Notes: generated by a model not told the origin, from the letters alone. A DNA stretch of 64,000 nucleotides from Ascarosepion bandense (GCA_037127315.1 JBBBDQ010001185.1:96001-160000), one strand, 5' to 3'; shown: positions 11,907 through 23,744, counted from the first letter of the stretch. A program made the numbers and translations.

Positions 11907-11914
11907 CTCGGTAC

Positions 11915-13490
11915 TGTAGTGAACCTAACATGTCGATGCGAGTGAGTGTGAACACTAGTTCGTTTGGATCGTTGCGTTTTATGCGTCAAATAACCAGACG
12001 GAACGTGTCTCCTTTTTCCGTCGGTTGGGGCCTTTCCTGGTAGATTCATCGCTCTTAGTCTTAATGGGGGACTGGAATACCGTTCTGGACCTCAAATTAG
12101 ACAGGCGGGTGGAAAACAAGTGGGAGGTCAGGCGATCGTAACGTGGTTGATCAGATCACTAAGTTTGGTCTCGTTGATAGATACCGGTCGATCACCCAAA
12201 GGTGGGGATGTGGAAATGGGATCTTAATTGCCCGTCTACCCGTATAGAATGTTAGTGAGAAGAGTCAATCTAAATTGTCCCACGTTCCACTGATTAGACT
12301 ATTCGGACCATAGATTTGTCTCTACCCAGATAGTGTTAGATCCTAAACCTAGAATAGATGGAAAGTTCAATCTGTCAGACGGAACTTCTGCCACCAGCTA
12401 ACTAGATTATTGTAACAGGAATTAGTGGGGGTGATTGTAGTGGATAAATAGTGGGAGAGGCATTAGGACAGTGTTAGGTCTTTCACCACGGAAATATAGC
12501 CAATGACTTGCCTTTGATAAGGCTAAAAAGGGGAAGACACTCAAGGATATTCTGCCCCGAGCGAAAGCTGGGGTTCGGGGTTCCTAAAGATAGGTTTAGC
12601 TATACAGGCACTTGAGCGAGCGTCTAGTGAGCACTACCAGGGTCATAGACATATGTTAAATAGAATGTCTAATGAAGCTGTGTATATGGATGCACAATTG
12701 CGCAAGGAAAAGATCCGTTTTTACATTCAGTAGGTCAATACCCTGGTAGGGCGTAATCTGAGCTCGACCAAAGACGTGCGAGGCGTTTTGCGAAAGCCGA
12801 TTTACTAAGGAGTCTAGTCTCTGTGGCGAAGAGTTTCGCAGCTATTTGGCAGACTTTCCTTAGGTTTCACCCACTGAATCAGCTAGCTGCGAGGTGAGAG
12901 CACAGAAGGTGGAGTCTATTTGGCATTGAAGAGAGCCAGCAGTGTCGACTCTCCGGGAAATGGGTTCTATTCTGACCGTGATTCTATTAAGATTCAAGCA
13001 GACTTGATTCGTACGATCAGTCCAAGGCGTTCGAAAGGCCGATCATCAGTACCTAGCTGCTGTTCTACAGGCCACCGAATTCAAACCCGGCTTCTGCAAT
13101 TGGATCAGCTTCCTGTATCGTTCCCCAAGTGCTGTGTTACAAGGTGAACAGAAAGCAGTTGTGCGGTTTTGCGCTGCCACAGTCGGTCGGTCGGTTTCTC
13201 AAGGTTGTCAGCCGTCGCCCCTACTTTACGTTTTGGTGTTGGAGCTTTTACTTCGCCGGCTAACGGAAAAAATATGAAGTCCGGCTGTACATGGAATCGG
13301 TCTCATTGGTGGTACTCGAACTTGGGTTTCCGCGTACGCCGATAACGTATCCATTTTCATATCGTGTCGCAGTGACATTGAGGTGGTACAGAAGGTGTTT
13401 GTACGGTACGAGAAGGTCACGGGGGCCAGAATTAGCCACAACTCTTCCAGCTTGTGGTTAAATGCTTTGTGGATTGTTGGAAAGTATCAG
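11915..13490 (+). pseudogene. Tx1-like non-LTR retrotransposon, internally deleted
   Basis: Remnant of an L1/Tx1-type LINE. The endonuclease part is readable near 11970-12120 (NNQTERVSFFRRLGPF, then LMGDWNTVLDLKLDRR) and continues with RSITPK and MWKWDLNCPSTRIEC-like pieces. After about 600 poorly readable bases comes the RT: KPGFCNWISFLYRSPSAVLQ near 13090, SQGCQPSPLLYVLVLE near 13200 and a degenerate YADNVSIF box near 13340 (N in place of the second catalytic D), then GARISHN-like sequence near 13425. The N-terminal RT motifs between endonuclease and GFKPGF are missing, so about 1 kb or more was lost. Many stops and frameshifts. Related copies: 31655-33785 and the UTR-only copy at 23745-24225. 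Confidence 0.75.
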
Positions 13491-13639
13491 GTATGTAGAG
13501 AAGTCTGTATCCAACGTCATATACGTGCACATTGACGTATGCATGCGCAATGAAGTGATAGCGTTGTTTTAATAAAACGAATGGTTTAAAAAACTTTGTA
13601 AAAAATTTATCAAATATTTTTTAAAAAATCCAACGAGAC

Positions 13640-13935
13640 AGAATGTTGATTGAGGTTTGATTTCATTAGTCAGATACGTGTCACGTGCAATAAAGTAATG
13701 GATGAATATTTTCAAATGCAGAGGGAAAACATGTCTGTTTAAGTGTACGTGCCACGTGTAATAAAAAAAACACTGGATGTTTATTATGAATGTAAGTATA
13801 TATATGCGAAAATAATGCGTGTCAAGCGTATTTAAACTAAAGATAAATTAAGTGTGTTTATATGTCGGTAACGTTAGTGTGTGTGTGAATGACAACAATT
13901 TTGAACGGAAATGTTGTCATTCACACACATAACGA
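13640..13935. repeat. Diverged repeat block, right copy
   Basis: Recapitulates 9998-10350: ACGTGTCACGTGCAATAAAG near 13675, CGTGCCACGTGTAATAAA near 13750, GCGTGTCAAGCGTATTTAAA near 13816 and TCGGTAACGTTA near 13866. Together with the left copy it brackets about 3.3 kb that includes the MITE and the Tx1-like fragment. Confidence 0.6.
13881..13928. repeat. Perfect 17-bp hairpin
   Basis: GTGTGTGAATGACAACA (13881-13897) is exactly complementary to 13912-13928, with a 14-base loop. With a small bulge the pairing extends outward through the ACGTTA/TAACG flanks to about 23 base pairs. It lies at the end of the 13640-13935 block. Confidence 0.9.
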
Positions 13936-15040
13936 TGCGATTTATTGTCAAATGTTTTATTATATCTATTTATCATCCTGAATAATTGATTAATAATACT
14001 TTGAGCAACTGCTTAAAAACTGACTATCTAATCAATTTAGTTAATTTCTAAAAATTCCGATTATTTTTGTGTATAAGTTTTCACATCATTCTTAAATCAT
14101 AGAAGGAAGTTTTTGTCGTCTTAAACTAAGGAAATTCCCGAATACGACTTACCACCAAAAGTCCTCAATATTAACGTTGCTGCATATTGAAGCTATGACA
14201 ATTGATCCATACATTCTTAATTGAGGTTCATGTCACAGGTCATTTTAAAACTTGCTTTGCACTGATCTGAGTGTCACAAGAAATGAATCCCCACAGTACC
14301 TTTCGCTACAGCTGCTGTAACAGAACATTCCTATTCACTATTTTGTTACATCAGATATCATAGAGAAACATTTCGTTTCAAACTCTTTATTCAACCCAAT
14401 AGGGAAGATAACTCGTAATAGTTAATTTCTCGTGATGCGCCTTCTGCATATTCCACTGAAGCAGAGAGGATATGGATTTTAATGTTTAAGCCAAGGATGA
14501 TCAAGCAACTATATATATTTATTTTACACCCACTGTTGTTCCATAGGTTAAGAGCCAAGTACGTGTTTCTATCTAATCCCCAAATAAGACAGACGCATTG
14601 GCCGTTGAAATACTGTGACTATAACAACAAAACAAATTTCACGACACCTCGTCGAATAAACGAGAAAATAGAAGAAACAAATAACAAAGCAGAGAGGCAT
14701 TAGTATTTTATGTTTTTTCTCTCTTATTTTGTCAGTTTCGTTCATGTTCTTTCATGCACATAGATTAGAACAAGTGTCAAAAACATGCACCAATATCCTG
14801 TATGAGATACAAAGTTAAATCGTCACCTTGTGAGAATCGAATTCAGTGAACCCACGCGCAATTGATCTGTAACATTAGCTCGCTAAACATCAATCTATTA
14901 CGAATGCCCTAAATGTTTTACTAAGCATAGCATAGTCTGGCACAGGGCCACGAATGTCTGGGGGAAAATAGTTGACACAGACGATCTTTAACAGCAAGGG
15001 CTTCTTGTATACGCTTACAACTGAGTTTTGCGCATACAGA
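13936..15040. other. AT-rich gap
   Basis: No gene supported. Near 14816-14910 there is a weak tRNA-like string (GAATCGAATTC in reverse) that could be a very old SINE. Confidence 0.4.
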
Positions 15041-15428
15041 CTCTCTTACGCACACACACATACGCACACACACACACACGCACACACACACACACACATA
15101 TCGTATATATCTATTGTAGGTAAGAAACTGCTTCTTTAAGCTTATTTATGTATATTGTAAAGACAATTTAAAAATATATGTACATGTTTATACGTATGGC
15201 TATTAAATAAATATACACTCAGTCTCTCAGATACACAGTCGCACACATTCATGTAAAACTTTTTTCTCTTTTAAAAACACACACACACACACATGCACAT
15301 GCACGCTTATGCAAGAAATTTCTCCTTTTCTCTCTATCTCAGGCAGACACACGCACGTTCAAAAAAGACATTTTCTCTCTTTTTCTTTTTCAGAAGCGGA
15401 CATATATACGTTCATAGGAGACATTTTC

Positions 15429-15472
<44 letters not shown>

Positions 15473-15735
15473 ACAGACACACCCACGTTCATAGAAAACA
15501 TTTTTCTCTCTCTCTGACGCAACCACATACATATTCAGAGAAGTCATTTTCTCTCTCAGACGAAAGATACATCCACGTTCATAGCAGACATTTTCTCTCT
15601 CTCTCTCTCTCTCTCTCTCTTCCTTTCTCTCTCAGATTTTTTCTCTCTCTGGTTAATTCAATACACGTACAAAATATTTTCTCTCTTTTTCTAACGTTCA
15701 TACATTTTCTTCTTTTTCTTCTTCTTCTTCTTCTA
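15040..15735. repeat. (CA)n plus pyrimidine-rich minisatellite
   Basis: After (CA)n at about 15052-15098 and 15277-15293, a diverged unit recurs from about 15341 to 15720: an ACACACGCACGTTCA-type head followed by CATTTTCTCTCTC. Copies start near 15345, 15398, 15474, 15526, 15567 and 15660. Pure (TC)n runs have expanded inside some units (15430-15469 and 15593-15619). A further unit is found at about 16700-16760, beyond the LINE inserted at 15715. Confidence 0.7.
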
Positions 15736-16662
15736 TGTGCCATGTCCTTTCAAGACGTAGGCGATCATGGCTTTCCATGTCTCTCTATCCCTGTTACACC
15801 ACGCAACGCCCGTTCTTGCTCAGGCCCTTCAAATGTTATCCGCTGCTTTCCCCTGTCTATTTTTCTTATTTGGCCTGTTAGTATCAGTTTCTTCAAGCCT
15901 TCCTTCCTCATTGCATGTCCCAAGAACTTTAGCTGTTTCTTCCTGATGCTCAGTATTAAATTCCTTTTCGTTTCCATCCTTTCCAAAATCTCATCATTGC
16001 GCACATTCTCGATCCATGATATTCGCAGCATCCTTCTGTAGAACCACATTTAAGTTGCTTCAAATTTTTCCTTCATCTTTGATGATATTGTCCAGCATTC
16101 ACTGCCATATTAAAGAACCGACATCACATAGCAATCCAGTACACTCTTCTTTGTTTCTAGCGAAATTGTCCTGTTTCTTAATACTTTACTCAACTTCTGG
16201 AATGCTTCCTTCGCCATACCAATTTGCCTTCGGATCTCTGTGTCGCACTTTTCATCCTCTGTGAGAACACTCCCCAGACACTTACATTTTTATACCTGCT
16301 TGATTTTATTATCCACCACCTGTATTTGGCATTTTGAGCTGCTCTTGTTGCTGATTACCATGCATTCGGTTTTCTTGCAATTTATTTGTAGTACTTTCTT
16401 GTCACTCTCTTTAGTTACCTTCTGTAGGAGATCTTGTAGTTTCCTTTCTGTGTCTGCTATCAGCACTGTATCATCTGCGTACCTTATGTTGTTCAAATTG
16501 TGACCCCCGATGACGAATCCTGGCACAACATCTAGGGTCCTCAGAATAATCTCGCTGTACAAGTTGAACAGATCCGGTGAGAAGACACATCCTTGTTTTA
16601 CGCCACTTTCTATCTTTGTATATCTGCTGAATTCATTACCTGTCCGTATGCAGGCGGTTTGC
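15715..16662 (-). pseudogene. RTE/jockey-like LINE (family L), 3' half
   Basis: Minus-strand, 5'-truncated non-LTR element. The RT part shows [17 protein letters not shown] (near 16590), then NNIRYADDTVLIADTE with an intact YADD, then KTECMVISN. The conserved C-terminal region follows, with LGSVLTEDEKCDTE, LQYGSECWT (in broken frame) and MWFYRRMLRISWIENV near 16040. A frameshift separates RT and tail around 16290. The 3' end is a (GAA)n tract read on the minus strand. The same family appears at 27501-29275, 39541-40313, 40906-41485, 41486-41770, 42817-43710, 46511-47097 and 61990-62826. The exact clade is uncertain. Confidence 0.85.
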
Positions 16663-16811
16663 GTACAAGTCATAAAAGAGATTTTTTTCCTTTTTCTTTT
16701 TTCACATACACATACAAGTTCAATGCGAGATGTTTGTTTTCTTTTTCTCACCCACTCACCAGATATTTTCCCTTTCAAAACCAAAATCTCTACAATAAAA
16801 AAAAATCTATG

Positions 16812-17659
16812 CAGGGAGTGATGAGCAAATTGTTGCCATTTTATATTTTTAATTTTGCACATGCACGTTGTTTGTTTTTTATTTTCTCGACTGTTCAGTA
16901 TAGTAGGGTCAGTTGGGCACCGTCTGTGTGGAAAAGCGCACTCAATTTACACGACCAAAAATTTGGAAACAGCATGCTGATCTACTTGGCATTCGCGTCG
17001 AAAGCTCCGACACAAACATTTCAGAATGTTTGGTTGTCAAACTGAGGACAGTGTAGAGTATTCAAAAAGACTTGAATGAGTCTAATGGTAATTACGAATA
17101 TATAGGAGCTCAGAAAATTCACTCTGATCATTCTGATAAGAAAAGAAAATCTGATTTTGTTTTGTGGGGTCCTCAGACTTAACACAAAGTGCCTTTGGGT
17201 AGTGCTGCCCTGGGTCAAGCTGGTGGCTGGGAGATGCTATATCTGGAAGCGGCATTCTGCACCATGACACACAGAAAGGAGAACCGAGTCATTGTTGTGA
17301 GCCAATTTCTTGGACCACATCATTCCTTACATCTGGCCATATAAATCCCAAAACTGCAACTGATTATTATGTGTGGGGCGGAGTTGAGCGAAAGACCAAC
17401 AAAATTCCTTGTAACACCAAAGATGAACTTAAAGCAAGGATTATGACAACATTTACCAACTTAAAGAAGATTCAGGAGATTTCCGAAGTTGTCTGGAAAC
17501 CATTGGTTGAAACCCATTGGCAATTTTATTTAATAAATTAACTTTTTAGTATTTCAAGATGTTTTTGTGTAATTTTGATACATGTATCTGTTAAAATGAG
17601 ACGTCAGTGTTATTTTCTTGTTTGCGTAATTTAGACAACACATTATGCATCGCTCCCTG
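16812..17659 (+). mobile_element. Mariner element, internally deleted, copy 3
   Basis: An 848-base mariner on the plus strand. Inverted ends are AGGGAGTGATGAGCAAATT at the left and AGGGAGCGATGCATAATG reversed at the right. Readable transposase pieces are an N-terminal PKIWK-like stretch (16950), HSDHSDKKRKSDFV (17120), and a C-terminal VWGGVERKTNKIPCNTKDEL near 17370. The central catalytic region is absent, but here the N-terminal block runs about 15 residues further before the jump than in copies 1 and 2, so its deletion is different. The residue before VWG reads CN instead of SPD-NPLD. The TA flanks are not clear. Confidence 0.8.
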
Positions 17660-19540
17660 ATATCAACTAAAGTGAATAATATCGCATTTTCCACAGCCAC
17701 ACGTTATTTAGCCTTTCGTAAATCATATACATGTCTGATGTTAGTTCATATGAACAAGTTTAAGCAAGTAAGTATAAGCATTTCAAATTATCTATATATA
17801 ATTTCGTTGTCTCTATTCACAAATGGAGATTTAAAAATACCTTGGAAGTTTTAGTGTTTTTGCATTACAAGTTGTTTCCACTGAGTCATAAGTCTTTTGT
17901 TTCCAACTGACAATGAATATATTTTTAGGTCGACAAGCTCAGAATATATAAAAAAAACGCAAACGGCTGTTGCATCCACTGATGACTTTTGATTTTGTAA
18001 CTTAATCTTAAAAGGAAGGATAAAACCAAAAAAATAAAGAATAAAGTAATAAACAGGAAGAAAAAATATTGAAGACGAAAAAAAAAAAAAAAAGGAAGAT
18101 GAAAATAACATCTACACTAAGAAAATGCTGAATGGGACCATTTTTAACAGCAAGGCGACACAAGCAGCATTTTGGGAGTGGTTGCCGACAAACATTATTT
18201 TGAAATATTTTGACTTAGATTATTTTGGATTAATTTACATTAGTCTCTTCTCACTTTTTCTTTTTTGTGCTTCCGGTCTTTTTTAAAATTTTATTTTTGT
18301 CTCGTTCATGTGTTTCCGTTCCTCCCAATTTGTTTTCATTTCTATAAGTTGCAATTCTCTTTATAATCCCTCTCTTTCTAATACAACACCCTTTTATTGT
18401 TACCATGCGTTTCTTCTTTAATCTTCAGTAAATAAATAATAGGAAATCCTGAAATTCATTTAATAAGTAACAGTAAAAAAATAAAAAAAAATAAAAAGCA
18501 AAAGACGAAACAAAACACGATAATAAAACTTAAACCGTGAAAAGGATTAATAATAAGAAATATGTTAATATGTAACAAAATTCTAAACCTATTTATAACG
18601 ATTTGGTAGAATTAACTGCAAATCAGTATTTCTTCGGGTATTGATTCCAAGTAAACTTTGTTTCCTAAATTATGTATTTTCTAAAAAAAAAAAAAAAAAA
18701 TAACTGAACATATTAAAGACAATCATAAAATTCATCTCTTACTTATCAAGATGGAAGCTAATTCGTTATGCATTTGAGTCTAGCATACAAGCAGAAAGTT
18801 TGAAAAGAAGACAGTTAAAACCACCCATAAATTTAAAAACATGAAAAGTGAAAAAAGAAAAGATAGCTGAAAAATGAAAGGAAAGCAAAATAATATCAGT
18901 GACATTTCCATGACAGAAAATTCATGTTTGAACACGGAAATTCTCAGTATAAATTGTTTTTAATTCATATTACACCTGAATCATAATACACATGAAATGA
19001 CATACGCGGCTTGTTGAAAAGCACTCAAACCAATCTTCTTCTCAAAATCTGAACAAACGTTACAATTTTTAAAATCGCTTCTTGGCCGTACCAATAACAT
19101 TTTGTACCCATATGTCTGTTCAAAACATTCTAGCGTATTTTAATTAAAAAGAAAGAAAAAACTGTTGGTGCAGGTATAGTATGTGATTCTGGTATGGTTT
19201 GTGGCCTACCTCAGTAAGAGTATATTTATAGATGTAAGTATTCGGTTATTTATTGAAACTAACTATTGTCCCTAACCCTAACCAGGAAAGTATAATACTT
19301 TCTTATAATACGCTTTTTAAGATAAGCCTCATACTATACTAGTGAAAGAATTTCGTAGGTCACATACTATGCCGAAACCAAGCCGTTTCTGTTTGTATTG
19401 CAGGTTTAGAGATTTATATATGTAAAATGTTTGTGATCTTAGTTTTTATAAAAAGGTTCAGTGGAAAATGTCGTGAAGCCATTTATGACCTTTGGTCTAT
19501 GGTTCGGACTCATAAGGAAATGTCTATACAACAGACATCA
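17660..19540. other. AT-rich gap
   Basis: No gene or element recognised; poly(A) runs near 18079 and 18684. A CCTAACCCTAACC string at about 19270 is too short to be telomeric. Confidence 0.5.

Positions 19541-19587
<47 letters not shown>
19541..19587. repeat. (AAT)n microsatellite
   Basis: About 15 AAT units. Confidence 0.98.
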
Positions 19588-19589
<2 letters not shown>

Positions 19590-19721
19590 GTAATTTGGAG
19601 AACCATGATCACCTCCGCCTATGATCAAAATTGGCAGCAAAATTTATATATATATTTTATAGCATTTAATAATAAACGACATCTTTGATCGACTTAAAGT
19701 ACTAGAAGTGTTTGCTTTATA

Positions 19722-21030
19722 ATGGAGAGATATTTCAGTAATTCATAAGTTTATTTAGGAGCAAACGACCGAAAGGCGAATAAAGAACGTAGGTTCAACG
19801 AATTCACAAAAGTAGAAAGAGGAAGAAAACAATATACAAATGTTCAGAACCACATGGCGAATACATAATTATATGTGGGGATTTAACAAGCATTTTAAAA
19901 GGATTTAGTGATCTCTCCTCTACATGCTTTAAAGGGATTTAGTGATCTCTCCTATTAGATGATTTAACCACCATTCTATGGGGATTCAGAGATCTCTCCC
20001 ATACATTCTAGTATTTGAGAATTTAGCCACCATTCTATACGGATTTGGGGATCGAGCTTATAATGAATTTGTGTGACTTTAGAATCAGTTTTTTTTTTAC
20101 AAGATCAAATAATTTCCGTAAGCGGGAAACACTAACCTAAATTTATCTATTTACACCAATGCTATGCTATATTTTGAAAATAATGGAGAAATATTTCAGT
20201 GATTCGTATGCTCATTTAGGAGAAAACAATCGACAGAAGGGTGGTTTAACAAACTGACAAAAGTAGAAAGAAAAGGGAGAAACCGATATACAAATGTTCA
20301 GAACTACATAACGAATACATGCAAACATCTAGGGATTCAACCACCATTCTATAGATATTTAGTGATCGATCTTATATATGCTATTATTTAGGGATTTCAC
20401 TTCCATTCTATAGAGATTTAGCGATCTCTTCGATAAATGCTAATATTTGTGGATTCAAGTACCGTTCTACAGGGATATAGTGATCTCTCCTGTACATGCT
20501 AATATTTGTGGATTCAACCCCCGTTCTATAGGGATTTAGTGATCTCTCCTATAGATTCTAATATTTGGGGATTTAACCACCATTCTACAAGGATTTAGAG
20601 ATCGCGCATATACATGCTAATATTTGAAGATCTAACCACTATTCAATAAAAATTTTGACCTCTTTCCTAAACATACTAATATTTGGGGATTTAACGTCAA
20701 TTCTATAGGGATATAGGGATCTCTTTTATACATGCTAATATTTGGGGATTTAGGCACAATTCTATAGGGATTTAGTGATCTCTTTTATATATGTTAATAT
20801 TTGGTAATTTTGGCACAATTCTATAGGGATTTAGTGATCTCTCTTATAGGTTCTAATATTTGGAGATTTAGCCGCCATTCTATAGTAATTTAGTGATCGA
20901 TCCTCTAATGAATCTGCGTGACTCTAGAATCAATAGATTATTTTTACAAGATCAAATCATTTTCGTAAGCGAGAAACACTAGCCTAACTTTATCTACTTA
21001 CACAACGGCCATGCTAGATTTTGAAAATTC
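19722..21030. repeat. Duplicated composite repeat with 59-bp minisatellite
   Basis: Two tandem super-units, 19722-20181 and 20182-21030. Each begins AATGGAGA(A/G)ATATTTCAGT, continues through a CAAATGTTCAGAAC segment, then a 59-base minisatellite, then a tail TGTGACTTTAGAATCA..ACAAGATCAAAT..GCGAGAAACACTA, ending in GCTATATTTTGAAAAT. Minisatellite monomers read GGGGATTTAACCACCATTC, TATAGGGATTTAGTGATCTC, TCCTATACATGCTAATATTT. There are about 3.5 monomers in unit 1 and 10 in unit 2. A stray monomer lies at about 22955-22985. Confidence 0.85.
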
Positions 21031-22134
21031 TTTGACTGACGTTTTACGTCAAGAAATTGTATTTCTTTCTACTTGCGCGTGGCATTCAGATACACAAAGA
21101 CATTTTTCTTTATCCCACATTCTTCTTGGCTTAGCCTATTTGAAATCCCTTCTTCAACTTAGCAACACCGAGTTTTTCTCTTTTTGCTTATCAACAAAAT
21201 CTCCATGTTAAATAAATTAATATATATTAGAAATTAAATAAAAAAGACAAAAATGCTAATTTGTATGTAAGATAACAATTTAGAATTATTCAATTATATT
21301 TATTTTAAGTTATTATGGAATAGTATCCATTATATCTACTGGGAATTATATCTATTATAAATTATTATAGACGGATTATTAAATTATTCAATGAACTGCT
21401 GATTAGAAGATTTTTATGCTTATTTCCCTGTCAAAATTCTTGTCAACAAACGAAATTTGTTGATGTGATTAGCATAATTAGATAAAATTTTGCTCTTTCA
21501 GTTCAAGCACAAGGTATATATTTTGTGACTGCATAAAAAGTTAAGATGCCAAACCAAATTTTTTTTTCTGAATTAAGCTCCCTTTTGTTTAGTCCTCTTC
21601 AACACCAGACTCTACCCATTCATCTTCATCCTCCGTTATATCATGTTGACCAACATTATTATAGTTCATTAGGTACATATACCGGTCTATTTAAACCCAC
21701 TTCTCTAGCAGCTGACTGTGCACTTAGCCAATATCTATTACGCCATCTGGTTTAAACAGGGGAGTCATCCAGCCAATGACCTACTCCCTATTATTGTTTA
21801 TCTTCCAGTCATGCCTCTTACAATTGAATATCTTCTACACATTTTATTAAAAAAAAAAGAAGCAATTAAAAACTTTCTACACAGCGTAATTATTGTGATT
21901 TACATTTTTGTTAAGTTTATTATTATGTAATATCTTGCTATATTATGTAATATCTTGCTATTATGTAATATCTTGCTATATTAAATAAAATTCTGACTGA
22001 TTTGACATTTCCGGTTATTTATTTTAAAGAAATGTAAATATTTGATAAATCAACAATTTAGTTAAGTAAAAGGAATTTGGTAACTGGTAAAATTCATAAA
22101 ACAATTTTTACAAAATAAAGTTTATTGATTGATG
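21031..22134. other. AT-rich gap with short tandem repeat
   Basis: No gene seen. At about 21922-21980 TTATGTAATATCTTGCTAT is repeated three times in tandem. GTGACTGCATAAAAAGTTAAG near 21525 recurs with one change near 23612. Confidence 0.6.
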
Positions 22135-22696
22135 AATAAATTCTGAAAATTTAATAGAAATTCCGAGATCCCTTGATTTTTCATAGATTTAATAATGATA
22201 AATGTATTAATAATAAATCTATAAAAAATAATGATAAATGTATTAATAATAAATCTATAAAAATAATGATAAATGTATTAATAATAAATCTATAAAAAAT
22301 AATGATAAATGTATTAATAATAAATCTATAAAAAATAATGATAAATGTATTAATAATAAATCTATAAAAAATAATGATAAATGTATTAATAATAAATCTA
22401 TAAAAAATAATGATAAATGTATTAATAATAAATCTATAAAAAATAATGATAAATGTATTAATAATAAATCTATAAAAATAATGATAAATGTATTAATAAA
22501 TCTATAAAAAATAATGATAAATGTATTAATAATAAATCTATAAAAATAATGATAAATGTATTAATAATAAATCTATAAAAAATAATGATAAATGTATTAA
22601 TAATAAATCTATAAAAAATAATGATAAATGTATTAATAATAAATCTATAAAAAATCAAGTGATCTCGGAATTTCTATTAAATTTTCAGAATTTATT
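22135..22696. mobile_element. Inverted-repeat element filled with a 36-bp tandem array
   Basis: Left arm 22135-22181 (AATAAATTCTGAAAATTTAA..TTCCGAGATCCCTTGATTTTT) and right arm 22650-22696 are inverted copies about 47 bases long with one clear mismatch (CCCTTGA against CACTTGA). Everything between them is a tandem array of a 36-base unit, AATGATAAATGTATTAATAA plus TAAATCTATAAAAAAT, about 13 copies, very homogeneous, with a few 35-base and one shortened unit near 22490. No transposase. The architecture is that of a MITE whose interior has become satellite. Confidence 0.85.
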
Positions 22697-22811
22697 ATTC
22701 TGAGTATTGCTTAAATTTTTTAAAATTGCGCACTAGATTGTGAATAGATGGTTTATACCTATTACGAAGTATATACAATGATAAAAATATAATTTCTCCT
22801 TCTCCTCTCTT

Positions 22812-22813
<2 letters not shown>

Positions 22814-22845
<32 letters not shown>
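22814..22845. repeat. (TA)n microsatellite
   Basis: About 16 TA units. Confidence 0.95.
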
Positions 22846-22848
<3 letters not shown>

Positions 22849-22984
22849 TTTATAAATTCAATGTTTGGCAAAATAATATTTGCTAAATTAAGAGAGTGAT
22901 CAATACTATCATCAGAAAACAAAAAATGGGGCAATTTAAAATAGCTTACGAGCACGGATTTAACGTCAATTCTATAGGGACTTA

Positions 22985-23235
22985 GTAATAAATTACGTTT
23001 CGAATTGAGGAATCGGAGAACGGAGATAGAGTTCCAGTCTCTTACATGCTAATCCCATTGGAAAAGGTATGAATCTATCTTCTCCCCCCACCAGATATGG
23101 TTAAAATGGAAGGACAGACTGGGTTTTATATCGTTAGGTGGCAACCAGTCTAGGAGAAAGAAAACGTTGAATTCAAAACCTGCGGAAGGTTGTTTGAGGA
23201 CATACTTGTTTCTTGTGGTATACTATGAACCAGTT
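22985..23235 (+). mobile_element. tRNA-derived SINE (family B), diverged
   Basis: Plus-strand copy. GAATCGGAGAACGGAGATAG..GAGTTCCAGTC matches the family head, followed by ATGGTTAAAATGGAAGGACA, GGCAACCAGTCTAGGAG and GAATTCAAAACCTGC. The last block is shared with 26290-26360 and, inverted, with about 5070-5090. The A box is lost or badly degraded. A 59-bp minisatellite monomer lies directly upstream. Confidence 0.55.
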
Positions 23236-23744
23236 CTCTGTATTTGGAACCATCAAAAAGTGTGGTTGGTTCTGTGCAAACCTTTACCACTACAATTAAA
23301 TACGTGCGTATAGTTTGGTTCCCTATGCCACAACTCTGGTGATTAAGAACCAAAATAAATGTCTGAGGCAGTTCTGTGAATATGACAAAACAATTCTGAT
23401 GAAACATGCGTTACCAAGGTTTAACGTCTTTTAGAATGAATTTTTTCTGATTAATTTCCTTCTAAATTCTTGCATTCAACTGTAAATTCCAAGAACTTAC
23501 CCACGTTCTATAGCTCAATACTATTACAAGGCAAATGAACATCAAACACTTTATACCTGATTTTGTGACTGACACAATATCGACTCTGATTGGTCAATGC
23601 CTACTTTGTGACTGCATGAAAAGTTAAGATGCTTAACTTGCTTATCTACAGTGTTTCTAAATGGCTGTACACGTACGCACATAAACGCAATTTATAGTTG
23701 TTTTTTTTCACGGCATTTTCTTTATTATGACTCACGTCAAAATT

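Noticed and set aside
14816..14910. tRNA gene or SINE head
   Set aside because: A B-box-like string exists, but there is no paired T-arm and no matching A box.
15359..15547. Arg-Glu and similar dipeptide-repeat open frames, also at 9315, 42650, 48942, 52112 and 58631
   Set aside because: They are translations of dinucleotide microsatellites.
19265..19285. Telomeric repeat
   Set aside because: Only two CCTAA units; not an array.
22135..22696. CRISPR-like array
   Set aside because: Units are contiguous with no unique spacers, the genome is eukaryotic, and the array sits inside inverted arms.
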